A DNA stretch of 64,000 bases from Arthrobacter sp. FW305-BF8 (GCF_021789315.1 NZ_CP084561.1:1364001-1428000); one strand, 5' to 3'. Counted from the first letter of the stretch, positions 8,482-18,236 are shown. Notes: generated from the sequence alone by a model not told the origin. Translations and numbers: made by a program.

Positions 8482-8724
8482 CCGCCGGGCGGTCGAAGCC
8501 GCCATGGAGACCTTGATAGGTACTTATCCGACTGGTACCTGAACGGCGGGGAAGGACATCAAAAGTCAGGTGTGCAGCACTTAACCTTCTTCGCCTTCGG
8601 GCAGAGAAACGCGCCGACGCTGTACGCGTGTAAGGACGGCACCGTGGCTGGTCCTGCATACGCGGGTTGATGCTACAACCTTCGTGTAATCTATCGAAGT
8701 CATTCGCACTTTCAAGGGGTTATT

Positions 8725-9048
8725 TTGCAGTTCAAGCGTTCAGCCGGAATCTTTGCTTCTGGCGTTCTTATGTCGATTTCCGGCTACATTTTTGGTGCGA
8801 TCTTCGCTGGCGCCGCTGCTGCCTCAGCGTCTTCCTACTACAGCCGTGGCAGCAACGGATTTCTCATCGTGCTGGCCGTGCTCGGTTTTGGCGCGGCACT
8901 AGCTGGCACCATCATGATGATCGTTGGTGCTTACCGTGCACTTGTGAAAATCGATGCTTTGCCGGTCCCGGCTGGCACAGCGCCGCAGCCCGCCACGGAA
9001 CCCGCGGCGGTCGTCGAACAGCCGGCGCAGGCGAGCGTCAGTTCGTAA
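8725..9048 (+). CDS. Small membrane protein, 107 aa, unknown function
   Basis: TTG start at 8725 with AAGGGG five bases upstream. Two hydrophobic segments (about residues 8-33 and 47-72) are joined by a short loop rich in Ser/Tyr; a Pro/Ala/Glu-rich tail follows. No family recognised. It is a single-gene unit closed by a strong terminator at 9070-9102. The 243-base gap before it contains only a minor inverted repeat (AGGTAC at 8518, GTACCT at 8535) and no gene. Confidence 0.7.
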   Translation: MQFKRSAGIFASGVLMSISGYIFGAIFAGAAAASASSYYSRGSNGFLIVLAVLGFGAALAGTIMMIVGAYRALVKIDALPVPAGTAPQPATEPAAVVEQPAQASVSS

Positions 9049-9069
9049 GCTCCGGTCACCGGGTTAGCG

Positions 9070-9102
9070 AGAAACCCCGCAGCAGATTCATGTTGCGGGG
9101 TT
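9070..9102 (+). terminator. Rho-independent terminator of the small membrane protein gene
   Basis: AACCCCGCA (9073-9081) pairs perfectly with TGCGGGGTT (9094-9102); the stem extends by three more pairs (one G-T) to a GATTCA loop. It lies 25 bases after the stop at 9048. The T-run after the stem is short. Confidence 0.8.
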
Positions 9103-9170
9103 CCTCCGTTTCGCGACCCAAGCACGTCTTTCCGCGGCGGCACGGTACGTGGTGCCTCACATGGACGATC

Positions 9171-9510
9171 TGGACTGGAGTGGCTGCATCACTGAGAAGT
9201 GGCCCGCGCGGTCGGCGATGAGGCACTTGACCAGGTGAAAGGGCCGGTTGGCGTGCCGGACGTACTGCGTCAGCACGCGCACCGGGTCCGACGCGCAGGT
9301 CCAGCAGCTTGGCACGGCTCGGGCCCACCTGGCACAGACCGATCTGGCACTCATCGGGCCCCCGCCCGCTGCACTGATCGTGTGGGCGGAGATGGTTTCC
9401 TGCGAGCGACGGGCTCGCCGTTGCGGATCAAAGCGGACTCCGCAGCCAGGCCTAATTGCCCGAGGGGCTGGCTGACGCCGAGGAGGGCGCGGATGAGGCC
9501 CCTGCTAAAC
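9171..9510 (-). pseudogene. Decayed copy 1 of the GntR/HutC regulator
   Basis: On the minus strand this segment matches the 3' end of the intact GntR gene at 13940, including the reading QYVRHANRPF, KCLIADRAGH and SVMQ. Homology then jumps across at least two deletions: the stretch around TGTGGGCGGAGATGG matches the middle UTRA part, and that around GCGCGGATGAGGC matches the segment just after the DNA-binding domain. The stop codon of the intact copy is lost and no continuous frame remains. The 318 bases from 9511 to the next gene start show no supportable gene. Confidence 0.8.
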
Positions 9511-9828
9511 GAAGGCTACGGCCCCTGGGAGGAAGTGCTCGGCCAGCGTTGGTTCTCCCGGCCAAAGCTGCCGCAGGAAGGCGCGGCCCCAGAGTTCATC
9601 CTTTCACGACAATTCCCGCCATGATTCGACAGGGGATCTAACGGACACCGCTCCTTTGCATAATCCTGCGCAGAATCTTGCGTTCAGTGTGGCCAAACCC
9701 AAGCAAACGTTGAGCTTGTGGCAGAAGAGTGGGGCAGAGCACACGGCTTGTGGGGAAGCCGGCTTTCGATGGAAAACCGGGTGCCCTCGCGACGAGATGT
9801 TTCGCACGACACCATCGAAGGGAACAGT

Positions 9829-10971
9829 ATGTCCCAGTCCAATCAGGACCAACCTCAGACACCTAGGGCGGCTCCCGCCCCCGGTCAGCCCGAGTGGCAG
9901 CCGGCCACGGCGCCGCAGTCGCAGGCCTCGTACCCTGGGCAGCCCGCCCAGCCGCCGTATCCGGGGCAAGTCCAGAACCAGCACCCCCACCCTCAGATGC
10001 CTCAGCAGCCGCCGATGCCGGGCGCCGCTTATGGCTACTCGCAGTGGGGACAGGCACAGCAGAGTAACAAGTCTTTCCTCGTGACTTGGCTGCTCTCCCT
10101 CCTCCTCGGCGTCTTAGGCGTGGACCGGTTTTATCTGGGCAAAGTCGGAACCGGCATCCTCAAACTGATCACCTTCGGTGGTCTGGGCATTTGGGCCCTG
10201 ATCGATCTCATCCTTGTACTGACCAACAAGACCCGCGATAGGCGGGGCCTTTCGCTTGAGGGTTACGACAAGCACAAGAAAGTGGCCTTGATCGTCACGG
10301 GCGTTTTCGTCCTCCTGAGCATTATCTTCAACGCCAGCCGCGGCGCAGCTGCGCCAACCTCCAGCACGGCCGTTTCCAGTGTGAATGACTCCGCCGCCGC
10401 TTCCGCGACTGCAACTCCGCTGGAGACCGCAACCCAGGATCCCGCCGTCGCCAAGGCTGAGGCCGCCGCGAAGGCTAAGGCTGACGCGGACGCTAAGGTC
10501 CAGGCTGACGCTGCTGCCAAGGAGGCCAAGGCTAAGGCTGACGCGGACGCTAAGGCCAAGGCTGACGCTGCTGCCAAGGAGGCCAAGGCTAAGGCTGACG
10601 CAGAGGCCAAGGCCAAGGCAGACGCTGCGGCCAAGGCTAAAGCGGAAGCTGCCGCTGCTGCTAAGGCTGCCGCTGAAGCCGGAACGATCAGTCAGCAGAA
10701 CGCCCTGCAGAAGGCTGCTGATTATCTCAATTACACTGCATTCTCGCGTTCCGGTCTTATCAAGCAGCTGGTCTTTGAAAAGTATTCGACACCGGATGCG
10801 ACCTGGGCCGTGGACCGCGTGAGCGTCAACTGGAACGAGCAGGCAGCCAAAAAAGCCAAGGACTACCTCGAATACACATCCTTCTCGCGTGCCGGGCTGG
10901 TTGACCAACTGCTCTTTGAGGGCTTCACCCCGGCGCAGGCCGAGTACGGCGTGAGCAAGACCGGTCTCTAG
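9829..10971 (+). CDS. TM2-domain protein with Ala/Lys helical repeat and two Ltp repeats
   Basis: ATG 9829 chosen because GAAGGGA lies 5-6 bases upstream and the frame before it has no membrane-protein character. 380 aa. Residues 1-80 are Pro/Gln-rich and disordered; 82-132 form a TM2 domain (LLGVLGVDRFYLGKVGTGIL, then GLGIWALIDLI); 152-168 is a third membrane segment. Residues about 215-285 are a TolA-like Ala/Lys/Asp-rich helix; the end holds two Ltp-type repeats with the pattern A..YL.YT.FSR.GL..QL.FE (PF07553). Ltp domains are known from streptococcal phage lipoproteins that block superinfecting DNA entry and from many actinobacterial surface proteins. The likely topology puts the Ltp repeats outside the cell. 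Function is not known. Confidence 0.85.
   Translation: MSQSNQDQPQTPRAAPAPGQPEWQPATAPQSQASYPGQPAQPPYPGQVQNQHPHPQMPQQPPMPGAAYGYSQWGQAQQSNKSFLVTWLLSLLLGVLGVDRFYLGKVGTGILKLITFGGLGIWALIDLILVLTNKTRDRRGLSLEGYDKHKKVALIVTGVFVLLSIIFNASRGAAAPTSSTAVSSVNDSAAASATATPLETATQDPAVAKAEAAAKAKADADAKVQADAAAKEAKAKADADAKAKADAAAKEAKAKADAEAKAKADAAAKAKAEAAAAAKAAAEAGTISQQNALQKAADYLNYTAFSRSGLIKQLVFEKYSTPDATWAVDRVSVNWNEQAAKKAKDYLEYTSFSRAGLVDQLLFEGFTPAQAEYGVSKTGL
10474..10635 (+). repeat. In-frame 57-bp tandem repeat encoding Ala/Lys helix
   Basis: Two near-identical 57-bp units (10474-10530, 10531-10587), then a shortened 48-bp third unit (10588-10635). Each unit encodes 19 residues of the AKADADAKAKADAAAKEAK kind, so copy-number changes would lengthen or shorten the helix without breaking frame. 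Confidence 0.9.
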
Positions 10972-11091
10972 CGACTAGGACGAACACGTGGCCCTGATTG
11001 GAAGGCACAGCTTCAGGGCATGAAGGATGCCCCGGCCGTATTCGGCCGGGGCATTTCTCTTGGGAATAATTTTCTAGGGTTTCCGGCAGAC
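10964..11091 (+). repeat. Imperfect direct repeat, copy A (3' flank of TM2-Ltp gene)
   Basis: Starts in the last codons of the TM2-Ltp gene (GTCTCTAG), runs through its terminator and ends at TTCCGGCAGAC. A diverged second copy lies at 12485-12621, where it no longer follows a gene. Confidence 0.75.
11027..11054 (+). terminator. Rho-independent terminator of the TM2-Ltp gene
   Basis: ATGCCCCGGCCG (11027-11038) and CGGCCGGGGCAT (11043-11054) form a perfect 12-bp stem with loop TATT, followed by TTCTCTT. It is 55 bases after the stop at 10971. Confidence 0.88.
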
Positions 11092-11149
11092 GACCGCGGC
11101 GGGGGATTCGATTCAGGTTGCAGCAGGCCAGATTGTCCGGCCGCTAGCT

Positions 11150-11465
11150 GCGCAAGTGGCTGTTCGAGAACCGCGACTCCTGACCGTCTTTCAGCAGCAT
11201 GGCGCGGCCGGGGCCCACCCGGCTCGGCTGACTTGGAACTCGCCCGACCCCAACAAACCGCCCTACTGTTGAGTGCCGCCAGAAGGGTAGTGCCGCCGTC
11301 GTCCTTTACTCCAAGAGTGCGCAGGCACGCCCGCCGAAGCTGACCGGCCCGGTGGAGACGTTCTCCTGAAAATGAGCGACGGGTTCGCTCATTTACGTGC
11401 CGAGCTCGGTCTCGGTGGGGCGGCGCCTGGAGCCGGGCCGCAGCAGGCTGTTGCGGACGGGCTAC
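11150..11465 (-). pseudogene. Decayed copy 2 of the GntR/HutC regulator
   Basis: Plus-strand sequence 11180-11395 follows the same order as 14075-14275 in the intact gene (CAGCAGCATGGCGCGG; GTGCCGCCGTCGTCCTT; GCGACGGGTTCGC), then jumps to the part encoding the winged-helix start (CGAGCTCGGTCTCGGTGGGG at 11401; the same string is in the intact gene at 14574). The region between these blocks is deleted and no frame is continuous. Divergence is greater than in copy 1. Confidence 0.78.
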
Positions 11466-11509
11466 CTGGAGCAGCCCAACCTGCCGGGTGATCCTAGAGT
11501 CCGACTGGG

Positions 11510-12238
11510 TCAGGAGAGCCAGTCGGTGTAGTGGGTGGGGGCGAGGTGAGCGTTCTTGTCGGTGAGAACGTCCCCCTTGACGACCGCGAACATGCCGGCG
11601 CTAGGGTCGGGAACGACAGTACGGCTGTCGCCCCTGCGGGACAACGTGATCCCGCCCAGCTCGTCCAGGGAGAAGACCTCGGGGCCGGCGATGTTGCGGA
11701 TGCCATTCAGCGGGGCGCCCGCGGCAACTTCCGCTACCGCGTCGGCAACGTCCTTGGCGGCGATCGGCTGGATCGGCGTGGCGGGCAACCGGACGGTGTC
11801 GCCGTCGGCGGTCCAGGACAGGACCGCGTCCACGAACTCCATGAACTGCGTCGCCCGGACGATGGAGTAGGGGATCGGCCCGGCCGCGAGGATGTCCTCT
11901 TGGAGCACCTTTGCCCGGTAGTAGTCCAGCTCCGGCACCTGCTCGGCGCCGACAATGGAGAGGATGACGAAATGGCCGACGCCGCCATTCTGGGCCGCGG
12001 CCAGAAGATTGTCCATCGAGGTCTGGAAGAAGGCCGGGGAGGCTTCGTCGAAGGTCGGGGAATTCGTCAGGTTGACGACGACGTCGGCCCCCGCCAGCGC
12101 CTCGTCCAGTCCCTGGCCGCTGATGACGTCGACCCCGGTGGACTGCGAGTGCGGTACCGCCTCATGCCCGGCGGCATTCAGATTCTTGACGACCTGGGAC
12201 CCGATCAGCCCGGTACCGCCGATGACTGCGAACTTCAT
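11510..12238 (-). CDS. NAD(P)-binding NmrA/SDR-type oxidoreductase, 242 aa
   Basis: ATG at 12238 chosen: AAAGG lies upstream and the Rossmann fold begins at once with MKFAVIGGTGLIGS. Atypical SDR of the NmrA/NAD(P)H-binding kind, with GADVVVNLTNSP, HFVILSIVG, YYRAKVLQE and a C-terminal substrate half. Such proteins reduce quinones or small carbonyls or act as redox sensors; the substrate is unknown. It has no operon partner and lies between repeat-rich, decayed segments. Confidence 0.85.
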   Translation of the reverse strand: MKFAVIGGTGLIGSQVVKNLNAAGHEAVPHSQSTGVDVISGQGLDEALAGADVVVNLTNSPTFDEASPAFFQTSMDNLLAAAQNGGVGHFVILSIVGAEQVPELDYYRAKVLQEDILAAGPIPYSIVRATQFMEFVDAVLSWTADGDTVRLPATPIQPIAAKDVADAVAEVAAGAPLNGIRNIAGPEVFSLDELGGITLSRRGDSRTVVPDPSAGMFAVVKGDVLTDKNAHLAPTHYTDWLS

Positions 12239-12484
12239 GACATGCCTTTCGTCGGGAGTGTGTGCACTGTATGGCGCATGAACCACGTGTGGGTGGCCTG
12301 CACCAACCCCGGATAGATTCTGTCCGGGTAAATCGGCCGAGGGCCGCCCGTGCTAGTAAGCATCGATGAACGTGGCCGTCTCGTCCAGAGGCGCCCGGCC
12401 CGTACGGGCGTCCGCCGCTGTGCAGCCCTTCGGCAGGGAGAAGCAGGATGAGCTGGGTAACTGGATCGGGAAGCTACTTGGCGC

Positions 12485-12621
12485 GTCTCTAGTGACTCTG
12501 ACGAGCAAGTGGCGTTGATTCAAGGTGCTTCAGGGCGCAAAGGGAGGCCCCGGCCGATTACGGCTGGGCATCCCTCGTTGAAATACCTCCGGCAAAAATT
12601 CGGGGTAATTTTCCGGCAGAC
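12485..12621 (+). repeat. Imperfect direct repeat, copy B, before the subtilase gene
   Basis: Diverged duplicate of 10964-11091: shared landmarks in order are GTCTCTAG, GCTTCAGGGC, GGCCCCGGCCG and TTCCGGCAGAC. The terminator-like stem is degraded. The 412-base gap 12239-12650 also contains a small hairpin at 12308-12328 (CCCGGA...TCCGGG). No gene is visible there. Confidence 0.75.
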
Positions 12622-12650
12622 ACTAGGTAGCCGGTCTGCATTGGAGCAAG

Positions 12651-13928
<1,278 letters not shown>

Positions 13929-13939
13929 CAGCTGCAGTG

Positions 13940-14722
13940 CTAGGACTGGAGTGACTGCATCACTGAGAGGTGACCTGCGCGGTCGGCGATGAGGCATTTG
14001 GCAAGGTAGAAGGGCCGGTTGGCGTGCCGGACATACTGCGTCAGCACGAGGACCGGGTCCGAGGCGCGCAGGTCCAGCAGCTTGGCGCGGCTCGGCCCGA
14101 CCTGGCTCAGGCCTATCTGGCACTCGCCGGGGCCTAGTCCCCGGCCAGCCGCCTTGTTGAGCGCCGTGAGCAAGGTGGTGCCGCCGTCGTCCTTGATCTC
14201 CAGGGGCGCGGCGGCGCCGCCGGCGAAACTGACCGGCTGGGCGGAGATGTTTTCCTGCAGGTGTGCGATGGGTTCGCCGTCGCGGATCAGGACGGACTCC
14301 CAGAGCCAGACCTCGGCGCCGGGTTCGACGCTTACGCCCGGGGCGACGAACTCGGAGGCGGGCTGCCGCTCCACCTGGATGCGCTTGATCTGGATCTGGT
14401 GTCCGGGGCCGCCGAGGACTTCCTCGAAGGGGCGGATGCGTTCGATGCCGATGCGGGGGAGGGTGTCGGAGACGAACCGGCCGACGCCGCGGCGGGCCCG
14501 GATGAGGCCGTCCTCCTCGAGCAGCATCAGGGCCTCGCGGACCACGGTTCGGCTGACTTTCATGTCGGTTCCGAGCTCGGTCTCGGTGGGGAGCATGGAG
14601 CCGGGCTGGAGCAGGTTGTTGCGGATGGCTTCGGCGATCCGTGAGTAGACGGCGACGCGGAGCGGTGAGCCGGGCTGGGCCTCCACCGGCTGGGACAGGA
14701 ACCGGACGACGTCCTCGTGCAC
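13940..14722 (-). CDS. GntR-family transcriptional regulator, HutC/UTRA type (intact copy)
   Basis: GTG 14722 preferred over the TTG at 14764 because GAGG precedes it. Residues about 20-85 are the GntR winged helix (LRVAVYSRIAEAI, MLPTETELGTDMKVSRTVVREAL, LLEEDGLI); the remainder is a UTRA ligand domain (SEFVAPGVSVEPGAEVW, YVRHANRPF). UTRA regulators bind sugars or amino-acid derivatives and repress nearby catabolic genes. A palindrome at 14774-14788 upstream of the start suggests autoregulation, and its relative at 5952 suggests control of the nucleoside/ribose genes. Two decayed copies of this gene lie within 5 kb. Confidence 0.88.
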   Translation of the reverse strand: MHEDVVRFLSQPVEAQPGSPLRVAVYSRIAEAIRNNLLQPGSMLPTETELGTDMKVSRTVVREALMLLEEDGLIRARRGVGRFVSDTLPRIGIERIRPFEEVLGGPGHQIQIKRIQVERQPASEFVAPGVSVEPGAEVWLWESVLIRDGEPIAHLQENISAQPVSFAGGAAAPLEIKDDGGTTLLTALNKAAGRGLGPGECQIGLSQVGPSRAKLLDLRASDPVLVLTQYVRHANRPFYLAKCLIADRAGHLSVMQSLQS

Positions 14723-14773
14723 GTTTGCCTCGCTTGCGTTTGTTCGGGGAGTCCAGCGTAGCAAGTGGTACGT

Positions 14774-14788
14774 GCTTGTTGGACAAGC
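14774..14788. promoter_or_regulatory. Palindrome upstream of the GntR gene
   Basis: GCTTGT-TGG-ACAAGC has perfect 6-bp arms and lies 52 bases before the chosen GTG start. It shares TTGT-N3-ACAA with the site at 5952-5964. The 240 bases from the GntR start to the HNH gene end otherwise hold only a minus-strand stretch reading LGRHIKAMHEAGRTP, which looks protein-like but has no clear gene. Confidence 0.5.
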
Positions 14789-14962
14789 TCCTCAGGACGG
14801 GAACCTTCGGGCTGGAGGTTCTGCTTCCCGTAGTTCCGTTCCGTCCATTGTGCGCGGATAGCGGTCTTGAAGGACGCGCTGTAGCACTGTTGGGCTTGGC
14901 GCGGCGTCCGCCCAGCCTCATGCATTGCCTTGATGTGCCTACCGAGAGAGCCCGCGCTCCGG

Positions 14963-15541
14963 CTATGGGAGCGGCTGCCGTTCGCCGACGGCGACTGCAC
15001 GTCCGAGAGGGACGTAGGTCCGTCGGCGTCGTTCCAGCCTTGCCTGTTGTCCTGGCGACGGGACCTGCGCCCCTTTCGCCCGGTTGCACCTGCTGCAGGC
15101 GGCGACGAAGCTCAGCAGGCTGGTGGAGCCGCCCTTGGACCACGGGTAAAAATGGTCGCCGTGCTCGGCGGGGCGCGGACAGCGCCGACTGAAGCCCACT
15201 TCCATTTCACATTGGCCGCCTGCGCGGGCCATCCCTTCGCGGCGCTGCTGCCGTGTGAAGCGGCGGACCGGATCCTGGCGTCTGACGTCGCGGCTCTGGA
15301 TGACGCGTACGGTCACGATCAGGACGACGACGAGCACTCCCGGGAGCGCGACGGCGGGCAGGACGCCGTCGAACATCTGGCTGAATATCCCGGTCACAGG
15401 AGTGGCCGGCTGGCTAACCGAGGGTTTCAGGGTATTCGCCCTGACCGCGAGGAAAGCGGCGGCGAAGATCCAGATAGTCAAGGCAACCGTGGCCATCTGG
15501 AGCAATTGACGGGTCCAATAGATGCGCTTCAGTTCCAGCAT
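14963..15541 (-). CDS. Membrane-anchored HNH endonuclease-like protein, 192 aa
   Basis: ATG 15541 preferred: GGGGAGAG lies 5 bases upstream, whereas the longer frame starts with a TTG inside that site. Two hydrophobic segments (about residues 12-32 and 50-72) precede a basic linker and an HNH-like domain: CEMEVGFSRRC, then HGDHFYPWSKGGSTSLLS, then CSRCNRAKGA, i.e. the His-His, Asn-type and zinc Cys pairs expected of HNH nucleases. Tethering to the membrane is unusual and could mean action on incoming DNA. The extreme C-terminus is Arg-rich. It is monocistronic. Confidence 0.7.
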   Translation of the reverse strand: MLELKRIYWTRQLLQMATVALTIWIFAAAFLAVRANTLKPSVSQPATPVTGIFSQMFDGVLPAVALPGVLVVVLIVTVRVIQSRDVRRQDPVRRFTRQQRREGMARAGGQCEMEVGFSRRCPRPAEHGDHFYPWSKGGSTSLLSFVAACSRCNRAKGAQVPSPGQQARLERRRRTYVPLGRAVAVGERQPLP

Positions 15542-15620
15542 TTGGTCTCTCCCCAAGAAGACTTCGCAAGAGTGCAGCAGGCGGTGGCCTGTTCACTGAG
15601 GGAGATCGTACATTGAACAT

Positions 15621-15671
15621 CGGTTGCGACAGGCTTAACGTGCGGGCCCTGGTTTCGACAGGCTCAACCAG
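15621..15671. repeat. Two copies of the TTTCGACAGGCTCAACC palindromic element
   Basis: CTGGTT...AACCAG (15649-15671) encloses the string TTTCGACAGGCTC; a diverged copy (CGGTTGCGACAGGCTTAACG) lies just before it at 15621-15640. A third copy is at 24852-24878. Sits 7 bases beyond the xylulokinase 3' end, where it may also end transcription. Confidence 0.75.
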
Positions 15672-15677
15672 CAGACC

Positions 15678-17078
15678 TCACACCCCGTAAAAGCTCTTGC
15701 GCACCTCGGCATAGCGCTCCCGGACGCCCAAGCCCCAGTCCCCGTCGGGTTCGTAGGCAGCCTCGATGCTGCGCTTCCAGTCGGGAAGCTCTCCGGTGGC
15801 TGCCCATGCGGCCTGTTTCGCTGCGCCGAGCGCGACGTATTCCCTGCTTGCCGGCACCTCGACGGGCAGGTTGAAGATGCTCGCTGCGGCTTGGCGCAGG
15901 GCCTGTGATTTGGAGCCTCCGCCGATCAGGAGAATCTTGTCCGGGGTGCCGCCGGACTGCCGCAGGACGTCGATGGCATCCGCGAGAGAGTTCAGCACCC
16001 CCAGTACGGAGGCGCGGGCGAGATTCTCCGGGGTCATGTTGCTTCTGGTGAGGCCGGCCAGGCTGCCGCTGGCGTGCGGCAGGTTGGGGCTGCGCTCGCC
16101 GTCGAGATAGGGAAGGAAGGTGAGCCCGCCGGCGTCGCTGCCGGCGGCCAGCGCCAGGGCGTCCAGTTTCGCCAGGTCGACGTCGAGCATGGCCGCCGTC
16201 GCGGCCATGACCCGGGCGGAATTCAGCATGGCCAGCAGGGGCAGGTGGCCGCCCGCCGCGTCCGCGAATCCCGCGATTGCCCCGGTGGGATCCGGCATGG
16301 GGGAGGGTGAGCTGGTGAAGACGGTTCCTGAGGTGCCGATCGAGACCACCACCTCGCCCGGGCGCAGCCCCAGTCCCAGCGCCGCTGCGGCGTTGTCCCC
16401 GGCGCCGGCCGCGAGGACGGCCCCGTCGATGCCCCAGCCGTTCTTTACGGTTCCGGCCTGCTCGTTCGACGCCACGACGCGCGGCAGGCGCGGTACGCGT
16501 CCGAAGAAGCGTTCCAGCAGGTCTGTCCGGTAGCTGTTGGTGACCGGGGAGAAGTAGCCGGTGCCGGAGGCGTCGCTCCGGTCCGTGGTGAACTCCCCGC
16601 CCAGGGCGCCGTTGAGCCAGTCGTGGGGGAGGACCACCTGGTCGACGCGGTTCGCGGCGTCCGGTTCGTTCTGCGCCAGCCACGCCAGCTTGGAGATGGT
16701 GAACGAAGCGACCGGGACGAGGTTGACGGCGTCCACCCACTCTTCGGGCCCAAGTTCGTCCCGCAGCCTCGCCGCGTCCGGTGCGCTGCGGGTGTCGTTC
16801 CACAGCAGGGCATCGTGTACGGGCGTCCCGGAACTGTCGAGGGCCACCATGCCGTGCTGCTGGGCGGCGATGCCGGCAGCGGAGACGGAACCGCCCAGCC
16901 GGTCGGCGCCGGCGGAATGCCATGCTTCCCGCAGCGCGGAGGTCCACACGGACGGGTCCACGGCGGTGAGATCAGGGTGGGCCGCCGCACCAGACGTCAT
17001 CACGTCACCGGTTTCGGCGTCCACGGCAAGGACCTTGCAGGACTGGGTGGAGGAATCCACCCCGATGACTGTGCTCAT
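15678..17078 (-). CDS. xylB: Xylulokinase (FGGY family)
   Basis: 466 aa, normal for XylB. It phosphorylates D-xylulose (or a related ketose) to the 5-phosphate. Visible features: GVDSSTQSCKVLAVD (phosphate 1 motif), AAQQHGMVALD, WNDTRSAPDAARL, the catalytic-Asp region GAGDNAAAALG, SIGTSGTVF and the C-terminal LLIGGGSKSQALRQ. ATG overlaps the stop of the upstream regulator (TAATG), so translation is coupled. With the divergent polyol transporter and two polyol dehydrogenases it completes a polyol to ketose to ketose-phosphate route feeding the pentose phosphate pathway. Confidence 0.93.
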   Translation of the reverse strand: MSTVIGVDSSTQSCKVLAVDAETGDVMTSGAAAHPDLTAVDPSVWTSALREAWHSAGADRLGGSVSAAGIAAQQHGMVALDSSGTPVHDALLWNDTRSAPDAARLRDELGPEEWVDAVNLVPVASFTISKLAWLAQNEPDAANRVDQVVLPHDWLNGALGGEFTTDRSDASGTGYFSPVTNSYRTDLLERFFGRVPRLPRVVASNEQAGTVKNGWGIDGAVLAAGAGDNAAAALGLGLRPGEVVVSIGTSGTVFTSSPSPMPDPTGAIAGFADAAGGHLPLLAMLNSARVMAATAAMLDVDLAKLDALALAAGSDAGGLTFLPYLDGERSPNLPHASGSLAGLTRSNMTPENLARASVLGVLNSLADAIDVLRQSGGTPDKILLIGGGSKSQALRQAAASIFNLPVEVPASREYVALGAAKQAAWAATGELPDWKRSIEAAYEPDGDWGLGVRERYAEVRKSFYGV

Positions 17079-18025
17079 TAACTCTTCTCCTCGTCGATCA
17101 GGTCAGTCAGGGCCTGGGCCAGCGGCGTATCAATGATCAGCGTGGTGACGAAGCCGGCCTTGGCCACGGCCAGCACGGCTTCAGCCCGTGCCTCCCCCTG
17201 GGCCACGGCAACCACCTTCGGGGTCCGCTGCAGCTGCTTGATGGTGACGGCGATGATCTGTTCGTCCAGCCCGGATTCGACCGCAACGCCTTTTGCGTCC
17301 AGCAGGCGTCCCGAGCATTCCCCGACGGCGCCGGCCTCCACGGCCGCCTGCCTCACCTGGGCGTCGGCCCGGTCCCAGACGGTGGAGGTGGCGGGCTTCC
17401 AGGCGCCGATTGCCACGACGGCCAGGTCGAGTGAATCCGCCTTGGCCAGGGCCTCGGCGATCTCCGGCTGGCGGCGCAAGCCGGCCGCCGTCGTCGGATC
17501 TTCAACCACCAAAGGTGCCCACAGCGGCCAGGTGAGACCCCCGCTCACGTGTCCCAGCCGCTGGATCAGCTCAAGGGGATTGCTCTCGCCTTCTGTGGGG
17601 AGGGCGCCGGCAAGCTGGACGATGTCGCACCGGGGAAGCTCCCGGACCAGCCGCGAGGCCACGTCCAGGGTGCGGGACCAGGAGATGCCGATGGTCCCGC
17701 CGGCGGGTGCCTGCCGGGAAATTTCGACGGCGGCCGACTTGGCCAGGATGCCGCGCGCCTGGATCACGTCCCCGGTGGTCTCCGCAACGATGACCTCGCC
17801 AATCCCCAGCGCGGACTCGATGCGCCGGATGTCGGCAGCGGAGACGCGGGACGGGAAATGCACCTTGATTTCCACGATGCCCTTCTCGAACGCCTCCGTG
17901 AGCAGGCGGGCCACCTGGAACCGTGAGATCTCATAGGTGGCGCCAATCTCCACCTTGGAACGGTTCTCCAGGTAGTACTCGCTGCTGATGCGCGCCAGAA
18001 GCTCTTCATGGGAGTGCTCCGTCAT
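17078..18025 (-). CDS. SorC/DeoR-type sugar-binding transcriptional regulator
   Basis: ATG 18025 chosen for the AGAGGTG site 7 bases upstream. 315 aa: N-terminal helix-turn-helix (YYLENRSKVEIGATYEISRFQVARLL, shown here only as its outer motif names YYLE and QVARLL) followed by the SorC sugar-phosphate-binding domain (GISWSRTLDVASRL, VQLAGALP, IGVV-like GECSGRLLD, GEARAEAVLAVA). Members sense phosphorylated sugars. It is co-transcribed with xylulokinase and divergent from the polyol importer operon; palindromes at 18053-18134 are the likely operators for both directions. Confidence 0.9.
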   Translation of the reverse strand: MTEHSHEELLARISSEYYLENRSKVEIGATYEISRFQVARLLTEAFEKGIVEIKVHFPSRVSAADIRRIESALGIGEVIVAETTGDVIQARGILAKSAAVEISRQAPAGGTIGISWSRTLDVASRLVRELPRCDIVQLAGALPTEGESNPLELIQRLGHVSGGLTWPLWAPLVVEDPTTAAGLRRQPEIAEALAKADSLDLAVVAIGAWKPATSTVWDRADAQVRQAAVEAGAVGECSGRLLDAKGVAVESGLDEQIIAVTIKQLQRTPKVVAVAQGEARAEAVLAVAKAGFVTTLIIDTPLAQALTDLIDEEKS

Positions 18026-18052
18026 GCTGGTCACCTCTCGCACGTCTGATCA

Positions 18053-18134
18053 TTTGAGTATTGCCTCTTGCTCAAACGAGTATATATGACTAGAGTCGCA
18101 TGACAGATGAGCAGTTAGCGAAGCTCATATGAGC
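18053..18134. promoter_or_regulatory. Operator region between sorC-type regulator and polyol operon
   Basis: Two symmetric elements: TTTGAG (18053-18058) with CTCAAA (18071-18076), and a perfect 12-bp palindrome GCTCATATGAGC (18123-18134) followed by CATACTCAA. The recurring TGAG/CTCA half-site suggests one regulator binding several sites in the divergent promoter. Confidence 0.55.
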
Positions 18135-18236
18135 ATACTCAACCGAGAACCGACCGGGGCCAAGCGGCCCCTAGAGTCCGGGCCCACTACTTCGGCCCGG
18201 CCTCGTGTCCCGACTCTTGAGCACAAAGGAGTTCTT

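Noticed and set aside
10474..10635. CRISPR-like array
   Set aside because: The repeats are coding, contiguous, without spacers, and in frame with the TM2-Ltp protein; no other array seen.
14800..15000. Protein-like minus-strand stretch LGRHIKAMHEAGRTP
   Set aside because: Possible gene fragment, but no start signal and its frame runs into the GntR gene; too weak to call.
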